From NCBI GenBank assembly GCA_019671005.1, contig CM033744.1, forward strand, positions 2,322,208 to 2,386,207: DNA of 64,000 nt, given 5' to 3'. Source of the DNA: Hibiscus mutabilis. Lineage: Eukaryota; Streptophyta; Magnoliopsida; Malvales; Malvaceae. Shown here piece after piece: positions 1 to 12,270 of this stretch (its first letter is position 1; the number at the start of each line of letters is the position of its first letter). The notes under the pieces were generated by a model. The model was given only the letters and a program-made list of their open reading frames with translations, was not told the DNA's origin and searched no databases. The position numbers and the translations under genes are program-made.

Positions 1-325
1 ACAAAAAATATTGACATGAAAATTAGTAGTATTTGTTTATGGGTTAATATTTGATGCATAAATTATGAAAAAAAATTTACAAGTATATCTAATTTTATTC
101 TAAAAATTAAATTCTAAATTCCTAACTTTAAATCCTAAACTATAATATCTAAATTCTAAGAACCTTAAATTCTAAAACCTACAATCTAAACCTTATAAAC
201 CTTAGATCCTAAATTAAACACCTAAAATTTTCACCACCAAAGCATGAATTTTTTTCCTTTGTTTTTATGAATTCATTGAATTTGTTTTTATTCTCAAATA
301 GTATATTTTAGTTGTTTTAAGTAGC
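1..325. repeat. AT-rich flank with degenerate telomere-like heptamers
   Basis: There is no gene here. From about 100 to 230 the strand repeats variants of the plant telomere complement (aaccctaaa-like words such as 'aaattctaa', 'aaaccttat'), strongly diverged. Such interstitial arrays also occur inside the fold-back elements near 9.3-10.1 kb and 47.1-47.4 kb, so this may be one arm of a truncated element. No matching second arm was found in the window. Confidence 0.45.
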
Positions 326-333
326 ACTACGAG

Positions 334-1010
334 TAGGAGTGTACATTCGGTCGGTTCGGTGGGTTAATCGAACCGAATTATCCTAAATTCATTAACCAAT
401 TTTTTTTCCTTTTTAACCGTTAATCGAACAAAACTTTTTTGAAAGTTTTTAATCCAACCGAAAAAAGCTCGGTTAATTCGGTCGGTTTTCGAATCAACCA
501 AAATTTTTTATTAAATTTTGAGTAAATTACACAAATGGCCACTCAACTATGCTAAATGATCTTTTTGGTCACTAAACTTTCAAAAATTGCAAAACAATCA
601 TTAAACTTATCGAGCTATAGCAAAATGTTCATTGAATCATTGCACGTTATAAATTATTGATAAATTTTGAAAAATTCAATAACCATTTTGAAATAATTCA
701 ATAATTTTAATGATCATTTTTTTACTTATTTGATAAAGTTTAATGACCATTTTGTAATATATCAAAAAATTTAATGATCATTTTATAACTTTTAAAAGTT
801 CAGTGACAAAAAATAAATATATGTAATATATATAATATTTAATATACAATAATTTTGATTAATTTAATTATTTAATCGGCTTCGAACCTAATTAACCGAT
901 AATTATATTTTGAAATAATTCTTAACCGTTAACCAATTTTACTGACCGATTAACTAATTTTTTTGATTCGGTCGATTAATACGGTTAAAACCGAATAATG
1001 CACGCCCCTA
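334..1010. mobile_element. hAT-like MITE upstream of the APK3-like gene
   Basis: The ends are imperfect inverted repeats: the left starts 'taggagtgtacattcggt' and the reverse complement of the right starts 'taggggcgtgcattattcgg'. The flanks are 8-bp near-identical direct repeats, actacgag (326-333) and actatgag (1011-1018). An 8-bp target duplication is typical of hAT transposons. No transposase ORF is present, so the element is non-autonomous. The middle (about 505-830) resembles another common dicot MITE ('gtaaattacacaaatggcc' on the left, 'aaaagttcagtgacaaaa' on the right) and may be nested. Confidence 0.75.
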
Positions 1011-1139
1011 ACTATGAGAGTGTTTCATTTAGCATAATATTAGAATTTTATGTTATTAAAAAGATTAAAATTATTTTTTTATTAAATTTAAAGACTAAGA
1101 TGGACAAAATAATTTAGGGATTAGTTTTGAAAAAAAATT

Positions 1140-1363
1140 ATAAAGTTCAGGGACTACATTGCTTCATCGCTTTCTAGGAAAAGTAACAGATTTCCTTTCT
1201 TCCTTCATATGTCTACGCCGTGTTAAGCCTCCCATCATCTCTTTCCCATTTCCTTTTTCCACTCGCGTAATAAATTTGGTTTCTCTTTTTGTTTCCTCAA
1301 CTTTATTTCTCAGAAAGGGGGAAAAAGAAGTAACTTCACCAAGCTTCATTCTTGATCTCTCAG
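1140..1363 (+). other. Probable 5' UTR exon of the APK3-like gene
   Basis: A pyrimidine-rich stretch ends in a good donor (tctcag|gtacttg, exon end 1363). The next usable acceptor is tgcatgcag at 2219, 15 nt before the start codon. If joined, the frame of the start codon reads back to a TAA at 1331, so the coding sequence cannot be extended 5' through this exon. The transcription start is not visible and 1140 is only an estimate. Confidence 0.45.
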
Positions 1364-1776
1364 GTACTTGCCAATCTCTTTTACTTTCATGCTATGGGTA
1401 GTTTTTAATTTCAAGAAAAAACACTGGAAATGGGATAAATCATGTGTTTTAGTGTGTTTATATGTATATGATGAAGCATTTTACTTTTGGGGTTTGTTGA
1501 AGTCATCACTGTCATGAAGTTATCTGGGTTTTTCATCTTTGGTAATTTTATAGATTGAAAAAAAATGATGCATTCTACGTGTTTGTTGTTTTGTCAGTTC
1601 CATTAGCTTTTTAATGGCTGAGATTTACTTTTCTCACTATGATGTGTAGGATAAAAATATTAAGAAGAAACGAGCATGTTTTTTTATTAATTTGAAACAT
1701 ATTTTAGACTTTACTGCATTCCCAATACTGGCCAAAACAATGTGAATGAATGGAAAAAATGAAATAAGCTGTTACG

Positions 1777-1901
1777 GGTGAGATCCACTAATTGGTCGAG
1801 TGGCAAGATGCTCATGTTGCCCGGGCCCCTATTTTGTATGGGTTCGAAACCTGCCACTTGACTTGGGAATGCAAATATTTCTCTACTTAATAAAAAAAAC
1901 C
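1777..1901 (+). mobile_element. tRNA-derived SINE in the 5' intron of the APK3-like gene
   Basis: It contains an A-box-like segment (tggtcgagtggcaaga, about 1793-1808) and a canonical B box (ggttcgaaacc, about 1841-1851) at tRNA-like spacing, and ends in an A-rich tail. It is flanked by agctgttacg (1767-1776) and agctgttatg (1902-1911), an almost perfect 10-bp target-site duplication. These are the hallmarks of a Pol III SINE of about 125 bp. It lies in the presumed 5' UTR intron, in the sense orientation. Confidence 0.75.
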
Positions 1902-2234
1902 AGCTGTTATGTGTCCTTTAGCAGCTTGATTTTCAGAAACAAAACTTAGAAAAGCTTTATGAATGTGCATACTCTAGGAAGGTATCTTTCTCTGACACTT
2001 CTTTGAGCCTGATGCTCATATGGATATTAGTCCGCCGATATGGTCTTCTAATGGTTCTCCAAGAATTCAACACTCACACCTAAATCTGAGTATTATAGCT
2101 AAGAATTAACATATAAAACAGTCACTATAATTCTCTCTTGCTTTTTCTAGTGGCTTAATGTTGCTCGAAATGTGGTTATCTGATTGCTGTTTACATATTC
2201 TGCGTTTACTTGCATGCAGACTAGGGAACTTAAG

Positions 2235-4345
2235 ATGTCAACTGTAGGAAATTCCACGAATATATTTTGGCAAGAATCGCCAATTGGGAAGCTTGAAAGG
2301 CAAAAGCTTCTTAACCAAAAGGGCTGTGTTGTATGGATCACGGGTCTCAGTGGATCAGGTTTATAGTCAAAAGGACTCTCTAAATGCTTCTAGTTTTTTC
2401 TTCCGAGTTACGATTATCATTCCTAGAATGTTAAAATGTTTAGCAGATTGACCTGGTTTGGAATTTAAAATTGCTTCTCGAATTTGATTATCATGTACAG
2501 GTAAAAGTACACTTGCATGTTCACTAAGTAGGGAACTGTATACTAAAGGCAAGCTATCTTATATACTTGATGGGGACAACCTTCGACACGGATTAAACAA
2601 GGATCTCGGTTTCAAGGCGGAAGATCGTACAGAAAATATACGCAGGGTTGGTAAGTACATTGAGAACTAAAAGTTTGTAGAGTTAAAGAGTTCAGTTGGT
2701 GTAAATGGTTGTGTTTCACAATAAAGACGGGTAAAGCATGACCGCGAATCTTGAAACAAATTTATGAGATAATGAAGTTTGATTGTTATTGAACACTTAA
2801 TAAACAAAAAAAACACACACACTTAAATATGTATCATTACCATCTCTTTGATAAATGTCTATATCATTCTGCTTCATTTTCCAAAATCACCCATGTTCTA
2901 GACATATTTGATATTTGGGTAATGGGTATGAGGGAATGATTCTCCAAAATTTTTAAAATACTTGGAAAATGGTTAAGCATACTCATATGGAACGTTCACC
3001 CCCTAGTCCGAGTAAACATAAATTGTTATGACCAGATGGTTTGCAACAGTTTGGCTTTTCTTCTTGTAGAACACGGTTAGGGCAGTGGTCTTTGATTTAT
3101 TTCATTTGAAGTTGTTTCTAACATTTTGCATATGATTCAGGTGAAGTGGCACATGTCTTTGCAGATGCTGGTTTAATCTGCATTGCCAGCCTAATATCTC
3201 CATATAGGAAAGACCGTGATGCATGTCGTGCAATGTTGCCAGATTCTAATTTTATCGAGGCAAGACTCCTTTTGAATGGTTCTTATCCTGATTATGTTGT
3301 TTCCACTTTAGTTGGAATGCATTTTTTCTTTGTACTTCTGCAGGTTTACATGAACATGCCTCTGACATTATGTGAAGAGCGAGATCCGAAAGGTCTTTAC
3401 AAGCTTGCACGTGCTGGAAAGATCAAAGGTGTGTCAGTTTCCGTCATGCATTCATTGGCATATGTTGCCTCATTCTTCTACCATCCATCCATACACAATT
3501 ACACATTGTCACATAGAAGTTCATTGTGTGCGTGCGTGTGTTTTTATCGGATGAATTGTAGAAAGATAATCTCTATGTTTCAATAGGTATTTGGTGTGAT
3601 ATCCTCTTCTGTTATTTGGACTCAGATGTGTTGGATATGGGCATCTATCTGACATGAGTATGTTCATTTTTTTAAGAAAAATTTTTCTTCATATATTTGT
3701 TGGGTCCTTGGAGGGTAAATACCCAGTTCCATGTCCGGTATACAGAAGACATGAGTGTTGGACATTAGTACTTTAAGTAAAACAAAGAAGCTGGAGCAAC
3801 ATCGACCTCTATATTTTTCTTTTCCCAATCAGATCTTGTACGTTTCGGTTCAATATCTTTACTCTAGTAGCCATACACAAAAAGTTGAATTCTTAGATGT
3901 TAATGATATTTTAATCATTTTACTTTTGGCTAATATAGCAAATGACCTTATCCGTGACGAAGGATTGGACTACTTCATTATATATCCCTTCCATATAAAC
4001 TATTAATTAGTCTCTTGAAATCAATATCCACCATTTAATAACTATATGTTCTATGGTTTACTTTTTTTTCTTCAAAATAGTGTGTTAATGTGGCATGATT
4101 TGTATGTACCTATCTGTGTTATTATTGCAGGTTTTACTGGCATAGATGATCCTTACGAACCGCCATTGAACTGTGAGGTATGCGTTTAGATGATCCTTAA
4201 TTCTATTTTTGTACAAATCTTGAAATCAGATAATTGTTTTGCTCAGATAGAAATAAATCTGAAAGACGGAGTTTGCCCCATTCCAAGTGCCATGGCAGGG
4301 GAAGTAGTTGCTTACTTGGAGGACAAAGGATATCTGCAAGATTAG
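2235..4345 (+). CDS. APK3: Adenylyl-sulfate kinase (APS kinase), APK3-like
   Basis: The enzyme phosphorylates APS to PAPS, the sulfate donor for sulfation of glucosinolates, peptides and flavonoids. Coding exons: 2235-2358, 2501-2650, 3141-3259, 3344-3428, 4131-4177, 4247-4345 (624 nt, 207 aa). All junctions keep frame. The P-loop GLSGSGKS lies at residues 37-44 and spans the first intron; next come the DGDNLRHGL segment, the R-E/DRxEN-type 'KAEDRTENIRRVGEVA' region, the 'SPYRKDRD' motif and 'GFTGIDDPYE', all typical of the APS kinase family. The protein starts about 30 residues before the core fold, and an in-frame stop lies upstream, so there is no plastid transit peptide. This matches the cytosolic isoform APK3 of Arabidopsis rather than plastid APK1/2/4 (inference). 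The donor after exon 3 is GC (GAG|gcaag), a GC-AG intron. The gene looks intact. Confidence 0.9.
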
Positions 4346-5289
4346 CGAATAATTCTCACTTGACATAGTCAAGTGTTCTCGAAGGCTGTCGTATTTAAAA
4401 TATTACTTGTTGAATGAATTTGATTGTTGCAACACCACTTGCCCAAAGGTATGGTTGGTTGGTGTTAATTACATCATCTAGTAGTAGTTTGAAATGTAAA
4501 TCCTTTTGTCCCAAGTAATTGTTACTTTTGAGTGGGACAAGGGTTTTCGAGTTAGCGGGCACATCATGGTCATTAACATCATTGTTTTACTGGAAGTTCC
4601 GGATTCAGGTCATCGGATTTATTACTTGTATTCAGGATATCCATTAATGAACTCCAAGCATGCTTCGGAATGAATTTCTTATAATTACGATATTTTAGTC
4701 TTTCTAGCAAGTGCATTCCGGTGTACCCCTTCACCTGACGTGAATGCTTTTGAAGTTATTGGTGTGGTTATATGATATAGCGGAATAAACGCCGGACTAG
4801 TGCACTCATGGTGGATCTGGAAACTTGTGGTATGCATCGAAATTCAGGTCTTAATTGTGTGGATTTTATCGTGCAGAATTTGGTAAAAGGAAGTTAATGC
4901 CAAAATGCAGAAAACAAATTTGAGACCATGGATGCATTTTCGATTCAAATTATGTTTATCGTGATTGTGAATATATATACGCATCATTGTAAATCAATTG
5001 CGATAATTATTAACAAATGAAGAAATTGTAAAATAGCGAAATTTCATTGAAAAAGATCCAATACAATAATAATAAAATAATAATACAATCTCACATGAAA
5101 TTTGGAAGAAAAAATATCGAATCGGTTTTCGATTAAACCAGTGCTTCCAAACGCCAAGGGAAACAGCATCCAATGGGTTTTTACGTCCATGGGACTCTCA
5201 TCAAACCTTCATACTCAAGTAACTTTTAAGAATCCAAAGAAACACATACGATTTCCATTAAACCTTCAGACTCAAGTTCTAAATAGCTT
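4346..5289. other. Convergent 3' region between two genes
   Basis: This 0.94-kb stretch separates the stop codons of the plus-strand APS kinase gene and the minus-strand kinase gene. It should hold both 3' UTRs and polyadenylation regions. I see no further coding potential: the plus-strand ORF starting at 5102 is antisense to the last kinase exon. Confidence 0.6.
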
Positions 5290-8200
5290 TCAAGAACTTA
5301 GAGCAATTTCCCGAAGTCGATTCATGTTAAGATGCTTTGTCGAGTTGTATTCTTGTGCGTCGAAGAGTTCGTTTGAGTATGTTCTCCTGATGGATAGACT
5401 CTGGGTTTTTTTACTACAGTCAGCTACATATTCATTATCCCTCAACTGTCGCACGACCTGCAACGAAAACGAGCATGTATAAGAGGCCAAGACAATGCTT
5501 TGATGCCAAACCAGTCAATTGAAATATTCGAACCGAATTAATTGAACTGGCTGAATGTTCACCCCTAAAATGTAGGACTACAATACCAGTTATAAACAAA
5601 TAAATCGTGCCATTTTGAGAATAATCCAAAAACAAGAGCACCAATATGAAAACATTATCGTCCTTGAGTATGCAACGAGAGTTTCATTCTTGTACCGTCT
5701 AGGCGTCTACTTAATGGTTCATTTTACAGTATAAGCAAGATTCCGACAAGCGGATGCTACCCTTGAACACGAACAAACATGCAATTCGGAAGTCATAACA
5801 TTGAAAATATCAGCACACCAGAAATAAATGAACCACTATGGACTTAGATATATGAACAGAATTAAATTAAAGAACCCTTGATTTCTTGGTTTAATTAGAT
5901 GAACATTCATTTTCTCTAATTTCTTTTCGGTGTACGTCAACAATAATGTGTAACTCACTGATTTTATAAGAACATCCTGTTAATATAACTTTGGTTAATT
6001 AATTTTGGGAACAAACATTCGAGAACTTCATAATCTAACACAAACCTGGTTCATTTGAGGCCGAAGAAATGAAGCATGATTGATGCACAAGGCGGCAGTC
6101 GAAACCATGCGATCCACTTCGTTTACATCATAATCATCGCGTAGGGAAGGATCAACGAGCTCTTTAATATCATTCTTTTCAAGCAGAGGTTTTGCCTAGA
6201 AGAATTAAATAGGTAAGTAACGATTTTTTTATGATTATGATATGGTTAGAGTGATCAAATTCGCCTCGAGGAAATGTACCCATACTACAATGCTTTGTTG
6301 TTGATCTAAAGCTCTCCGTCCTGTTATGAGCTCCAAAAGTAAAACTCCAAATGCATAGACATCGGTTTTCTCGTCAACTATGCCATGCATGAAGTATTCA
6401 GGAGCTAAGTAGCTGCATCTCGAGAAACAAATGCATTAGCATTACCAAGAAAGTATTTATTAACTGAATACGGATACTTTACGCTTACAAACCCAAAGGT
6501 TCCTTCAAATATCGTTACGTTGTGGTGGGTCCACTGTCTCGGTAGCCACTTTGCAAGGCCGAAATCGCAAATCTGGATGACATCAAGAAATAGAACGAAT
6601 AAAGGGAATGATTATACAGCAACCATTATGAGCATTATAAGATAACTGTCATAAACTTGGTCCTCATACATAAATTGCTTTATCTTAACAAAGAAAATCA
6701 TGAAATTATGCCGCTGCAAACTTCTAGGCAGGATACCGAGTCGGAATACTTGACTTTTATACTAAAACACAGCGTGTAATATTTAAAATTTTCACCATAA
6801 CTGCAGGCACCTGCAGAGTGAGCACAAAGGAAGAAAGCATTGAATATCTAGCATATGCTTCAAAAACCCTCCTCAACTCAAAGATTTATTGACCCTTCAT
6901 GCATTGGCTTGATCCAAACTTGCCAAATTTGTGCTATAATGATTAAGGCTTGCTCGAGGCTCACCCCGTGCGTACCAAAAGTGTCCGGTATAATGACAAT
7001 AATATAAAACAGCATCATAATGGATTTCAAATAATTTGGTCAGTCGCTAGGAGAAACGGAAAAAGAACTAGTGTTATGCGATTCAATTGATAGTATATTT
7101 TTCTCATTTTGTGATGTTATCCTATAGTATTCCGACTCTTCGTTGTCCTTGGAACATTTGCATCTGACATATATTCAGACATGGGTATCAGGGTATGATC
7201 CCATAACTATATGGGAAAAATTCAGCATACCCGTTTCAAACATTTACCGATACCCGACACTTACCCTGAGTCCTAGCAGCATAAATGCTATCTAAAATTA
7301 GAGATTTCGTGTACATAATACTGAAAATAATATATGGGGATCATTCAATGTGTTTCAGGATCAAAGGGAAACATTTGTTTCTATATAATCTGCTAGTTTT
7401 CCGTATTCCTTGAACTAACAATTCTTTCAATATAGTAAATAGATAGCAACAAGAATGGATAAGTAAATTGTGTTCTGCAAATTAAATTGAAAAAAGGTTA
7501 TGAGAATGGCCATATAGATGGTTGCTGGGAAGTATGCATAGATCTTCTCGATAAATATATAGCACCTACTTCACAGAGATAACCGGTTTAACAGAATATT
7601 AGAGTGATAGTTTCATGATTTCTTTGTATCATGAAATATTATTTATAGATGTGTGTTTTTTATTCTGTACATTCTGGATTCTTGCAAAACTTACACGGCC
7701 CTTACTCTTTTTAAACATCTCATTCGATGTATCTTTTGAATTTTAAGACTTGAAAAGTACCTGGGGCTCAAAATTATCTGTAAGCAGAATATTTTCTGCC
7801 TTGATATCTCGATGAATAATCCGCTTTTCACAATGATCGTGAAGATATCTGAGGCCATCAGCCGTACCCAAAGCAATCTTGGATCTTTTACTCCAATCTA
7901 ATGCACCTTTCTGTCCTGGATAATGTCGAGAGCGTAAAAGACTGAAAGCGATAATGACTCAAGATAAACAATGCAGCATACTAGGAAAACACACCATTAA
8001 GAACGGATGCCAAACTTCCCAATCGAGATAACTGAAAAACAAGGTGCATTCCTCCTTCAACGCCACACCCTATCAATGTAGCAGTGTTCGGATGGTTTAC
8101 ATGGGCTAGAATGCCAAGCTCAGACAGGAAACTGGCTGTCCTCTCATCAGACGTCCCATTTGTTGCTCGTTTTATTGCGACAAACTTACCATCTTTCAAA

Positions 8201-8903
8201 CGACCCTTGTAAACTACTGAGTAACCACCCCTTCCAATTATGTTCTCTACAAGAAAAAGAAACCTATATTTATCTACATCCACTATGTCATTATATTAGA
8301 CTGTTTTTGCAAGTACTCGAAACCTTGAAATCAATAGCATACCCGGGTTAAAGTTGTCCGTTGCAGCCCGAAGCTCGGGTAGGCTAAAGTTCTGTAAAGA
8401 GGACTTGAAGTTGTATATTTCTCTCATCATAGGATTTTCTTTTGCACTCCTGCCAAACTTTATTGGCCACTTTGATGAAGAAAGAATGGGGATCGAAGCT
8501 AAGCGCTTTTTCGATCTTGTTTTCCATAATTTGAAGAGTTTTTTCCAGTTAGCAAGTGCTCCAGAACCTACACAACTAGTTACCGCCTTTGGGCTTGTAT
8601 CTTGAGTAGTTTTGTTGGATTCCAAGCCATCGTGGCATGCTTCTATAGCTCCATTAGGAGACGATCCATCTTGTTTCTCCTCCTCGACGTTGACACCTTG
8701 CAATTATTCAATGGAATAAGAAACAAAGAGTGGTAAAGAACTCAGAATACCGCAACAGAAGAACCATACAAAGAGAGATAGAAATAACTACCTTGAGCTG
8801 ATCCATGCGATGAAACCATAGCATCTTGTCTTCTCTGCCCTGTTTTAACTACCACATCTTCGGAGTTCTTCTCTGGCCTGTCGGCCAATTGCACGGCGTT
8901 CAT
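5290..8903 (-). CDS. Receptor-like cytoplasmic Ser/Thr kinase (RLCK-VI, At5g57670/RBK-like)
   Basis: Coding exons, in transcript order: 8903-8792, 8696-8343, 8246-7995, 7915-7761, 6572-6493, 6412-6280, 6195-6046, 5457-5290 (1404 nt, 467 aa). All donors and acceptors are GT-AG and frame is kept. Residues 1-155 are a variable, Lys/Ser-rich leader without signal peptide or membrane segment. The kinase domain follows: glycine loop IIGRGGYSVVYKG (about 157-169), VAIK lysine, HRDIKAEN (H274, R275, D276), DFG (294-296), APE (about 321-323) and subdomain IX 'DVYAFGVLLLELITG'. All catalytic residues are present, so an active kinase is predicted. The leader, 'WLPRQWTHHNV' and the C-terminal tail fit RLCK class VI, some of which bind ROP GTPases; ROP binding here is inference. 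The acceptor tttcttacag|c directly before the start codon indicates a 5' UTR intron. Confidence 0.88.
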
Positions 8904-9281
8904 GCTGTAAGAAATCAAAGACGATAGCGATTTAATAATCCAAATAAAATACCAGAAATCGGGATATGTGCTTGGTTCATCATGTGTATAGGAAAAAGAA
9001 TGAAAATCATCATCAAACCAATGAAAACTTGAAAAACAAAAAGAGTGTGAAGAAATATACATATACATATACATATAAGCATTATTTCCATAATAGAGAA
9101 CAAGAAACGATGAGCATGGGAAACTTTACAAATGAAAATAACCGAAAATGCATGTTTATCCTATATGGTATATGCAGAAAATCCCCAAAAATGACACTAA
9201 AATTCACCACATAAAATGGGAATGAAAACCAACAATCTTCTTTGTAATACAGAGAAAAACAGCATAAAGAAAAAGGACGAG

Positions 9282-10158
9282 TACGACGCTCGATGAACAC
9301 CACTGAACACTACTAACACTGAACATTGTTGAACACCATTAAATTGATTAATAAAGATTAAAAATCTCAAGGACTCAACATATAGTTATAAATTATTTAA
9401 AATAAAATTTTAATTAAATTATTTTCCATATATATTATATATTTTAATCTTTTTTTAAATAATTTGATCAAATATCAACCTTAGTCAATTTTAAAAATAA
9501 AAAACCGTAAACCGTAAATCATAAACTCTAAACCATAACTCAAAACTCTAAACCCTAAATTTGAAACCCTAAACCATAAATTATAAACCCTAAACCTTAA
9601 ACTTAATGTTTGAATTTAGGATATAGGGTTTAAAGTTTATATTTTATGTTTTTTTTTTACTTAAAAAATCCATCGATATAACCAGTATAAAACATTATTT
9701 TCATTGTTAAAATTGTTTTGAACTATTAATAATTCTGTTTCAAGAAAAGCTAAAGGAAAATTAATGAGTTTTCAGCAGTATAATGATACAAATGGCAATA
9801 GAAAGAGTAACAAGTCATTTGAAAGAGAACTTGAAAGCACCCACCTTGGAATAAGTAACTGAATCCCAACTCTGCTTTCAGTCTCAGTTCATTGTTTGTT
9901 CCGGGGAAAGAAGCTTCTATGGTTTAGAGCTTAGGGTTTAGTGTTTGGTTTTGGATTTATGGTTTATGGTTTAGTGTTTAGGGTTTATTTTTTTAAAATG
10001 ACTAAGGTTGGTATTTGATTCAATTATGTTGTTCGACGATGTTCAGTGAGTTACACATTATTTTCATTTTTAAAAAATTTTAATCTTTATTAATCAATTT
10101 AATGTTGTTCGACGATGTTCAGCGTTAGTGGTGTTCAACTGTGTTCGTCGAGGTCGTA
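9282..10158. mobile_element. Fold-back (long inverted repeat) element with telomere-like arms
   Basis: The left end (about 9282-9360, starting tacgacgctcgatgaacac) is the imperfect inverted copy of the right end (about 10080-10158, whose reverse complement starts tacgacctcgacgaacac). Both arms continue through 'ttaaattgattaataaagatt'. Further in, the left arm (9500-9640) is made of aaccctaaa-like heptamers and the right arm (9915-9995) of tttaggg-like heptamers, so the palindrome continues inward. A unique centre of about 270 bp remains. No ORF of transposase type is present. It sits upstream of the kinase start codon, probably inside its 5' UTR intron. Confidence 0.65.
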
Positions 10159-10386
10159 AAATTTTCCAAAGAAAAAACAAAAAAAATCTCTACATTTTCC
10201 TATATTTGCTATAAAATCAAATGGAAGAAATCATTGGGGTACCACATCAACTATTTGATGAAATGCCAAAAAGAACACATTGCTAACATTCAATGAAAAA
10301 ATACAGAAAAATAAAAGAGGGAAATTTGATTCAATGAAACTAAGCCATACCCAAACGAGATAACATGATGAAGAAGACACACAAAC

Positions 10387-10570
10387 CTTAAAGTAGATTG
10401 TCTATGGCCATCAATGTCCATGAAGTTTCTCAAAACAAATCAAACAGCAATGGAGCATAGAGAAAGCAAAGCATGTTAAGAATGGTTCCAATGATATTGA
10501 AGCCTTGTTCTTTAGTAGATGATTTTGAACCCCTAAACAAAGACCATTGTTTTTTTTTAATTGATTTCTC
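10387..10570 (-). other. Candidate 5' UTR exon of the kinase gene
   Basis: On the minus strand a donor-like sequence (actttaag|gtttgtg) would end an exon at 10387, and could be joined to the acceptor at 8905. The extent upstream is not defined by any visible signal. Support is splice-site likeness and position only. Confidence 0.25.
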
Positions 10571-10765
10571 TCTTGCAATTTAAGCCGCGGTACTACAAAC
10601 GGATATTTACGCTAAATTTTGCATGTTCTTTTTTTATCTTCATTTTACTACACAAATCCGCGAAAATCGTGGTTTTGACTATATAGAGAGACAAAAATCC
10701 AAAATTTGAAGTTCTTTGAGCAAATTTCATGGGATATTGACGGATTTTTTTTTTATTTTTCATTA

Positions 10766-10880
10766 AGGGAAAATTACACTAATGATCATTGGACTTTTAA
10801 GAACTTATATTTTTGTCACTAAACGTTTAAATTTTGCATTGGAGTCACTGAATTTTTATGTCTATTAGTGTACTTTACCC
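10766..10880. mobile_element. Short hAT-like MITE
   Basis: A 115-bp element with inverted ends: left 'agggaaaattacactaat', reverse complement of right 'gggtaaagtacactaat'. It is bounded by a perfect 8-bp direct repeat, tttcatta (10758-10765 and 10881-10888), as expected for hAT insertions. Confidence 0.7.
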
Positions 10881-10888
10881 TTTCATTA

Positions 10889-12270
10889 ATTACATATTTA
10901 TGTTTTTTTTGTTATGCCCAAAATATACATTCTTGTTTTTTTTTTAATTTGAACTTCAATGGGTTGGAGGTAGGGTTGGCAATTTTCCACGACCTCGACG
11001 GGTTTTGATCTGATTCAATTGGGGTTAAATTTTTATTTCATAATGAGGAAACGGGGTGGGGTGGGTAGTTTTTTGTTGACATTTTTTGTTGACCTCGACG
11101 GTTTAGATGATATATGCCATGCGTCGTCCCAATATATTTACTAAAATATTTTTTTATTATTTTATAATTATTTTAATATATTATAGTTAATATTTTTATA
11201 ATTTTTTTTCGAGTTGATCCAATTTAATTGACTTTTTTAAAATTTTGAGGCTGATCGAAATCGAATTATGCTTCAATTATATCGGGTTGGATCGACTTAA
11301 ATTACAATAAAAATGAGGTTGGGTCGGGATGTCTAAATTTCAGATCCGAATCGAAGTCGAAATAACCAAAATCCAGCTTTATCCCATCTTGTGTCATCCA
11401 TAGTTGAGGTTAGTATAATGTAAAAAATTTGAATTTTATTTTTTTATGTAATTCGAGATTGCTACATTAATAAATTTGACATTAGACCTCGACGCCTATT
11501 AAAGTTGATATTGTTCATATTTGAAATATCTTGGTGTTCAAGATTTTGAGGAACCAAAATTTTATCTTGACACTCATTGATATTAATGCCCAAAGTATCA
11601 AAATATAGACAATTTTGATTCTAAAGATGTTTAACTCAAAAATTAAGACTTAACTTTTTAAACTACACTAATTCGATCCAAATTCAAAATAAATCAATAA
11701 GTTTAATCATTTGTATTTAAATTTTTTTATCATTGTAGTCTTTGTTCTTTTCTTAAATTGTTTGTCTTCTCCCAAAAATATTATGTTACTTTCATAGTAT
11801 AAAACAATTTAACAATAACTTGTTGCTGCTTTATGACAAAATACTGTTATCCAACTATTGTTTTGATTTGATGGACTCGTTTGCTTTGTTAGTATTGTAA
11901 AAAACTAAATTGTTGAATTTTTTAAATATGAAAGGTTAAATTTATTGAATTATTTTGAATTATGACAAAATTAATATAATGCATAAGCTTTAGGAACTGA
12001 AACTATTATTATATCATACCACATTAGACAATTGTTTCAATATTAACGACATAATAACATGTTTGTGACAATATTTTAATTAAGTGATATATTTATTACA
12101 AAACTCAAAATTAAATAACATAGTATTTTATCTTAAATTTAGATAATAGGTCTGGATTTCGAAGTACCTAGCTAGCTTTTATTTTGCAGTCATACTTCCT
12201 TCAACTAACTGAGAACTTGATTTAGAGGATTTTTTTTCTATAAAGTGAATGCAAATAAAAATTATCTATT
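10889..12270. other. Intergenic AT-rich DNA without a recognised gene
   Basis: Low-complexity AT-rich sequence. Positions 10965-11400 contain 'gacctcgacgg', 'gggtcgggat' and 'ggttggatcgac' words of the kind seen in degraded plant MITEs, but clear termini were not found. No coding exon is supported. Confidence 0.4.

Noticed and set aside
1790..1860. Possible tRNA gene
   Set aside because: A and B boxes are present but no cloverleaf closes, and target duplications show that it is a SINE.
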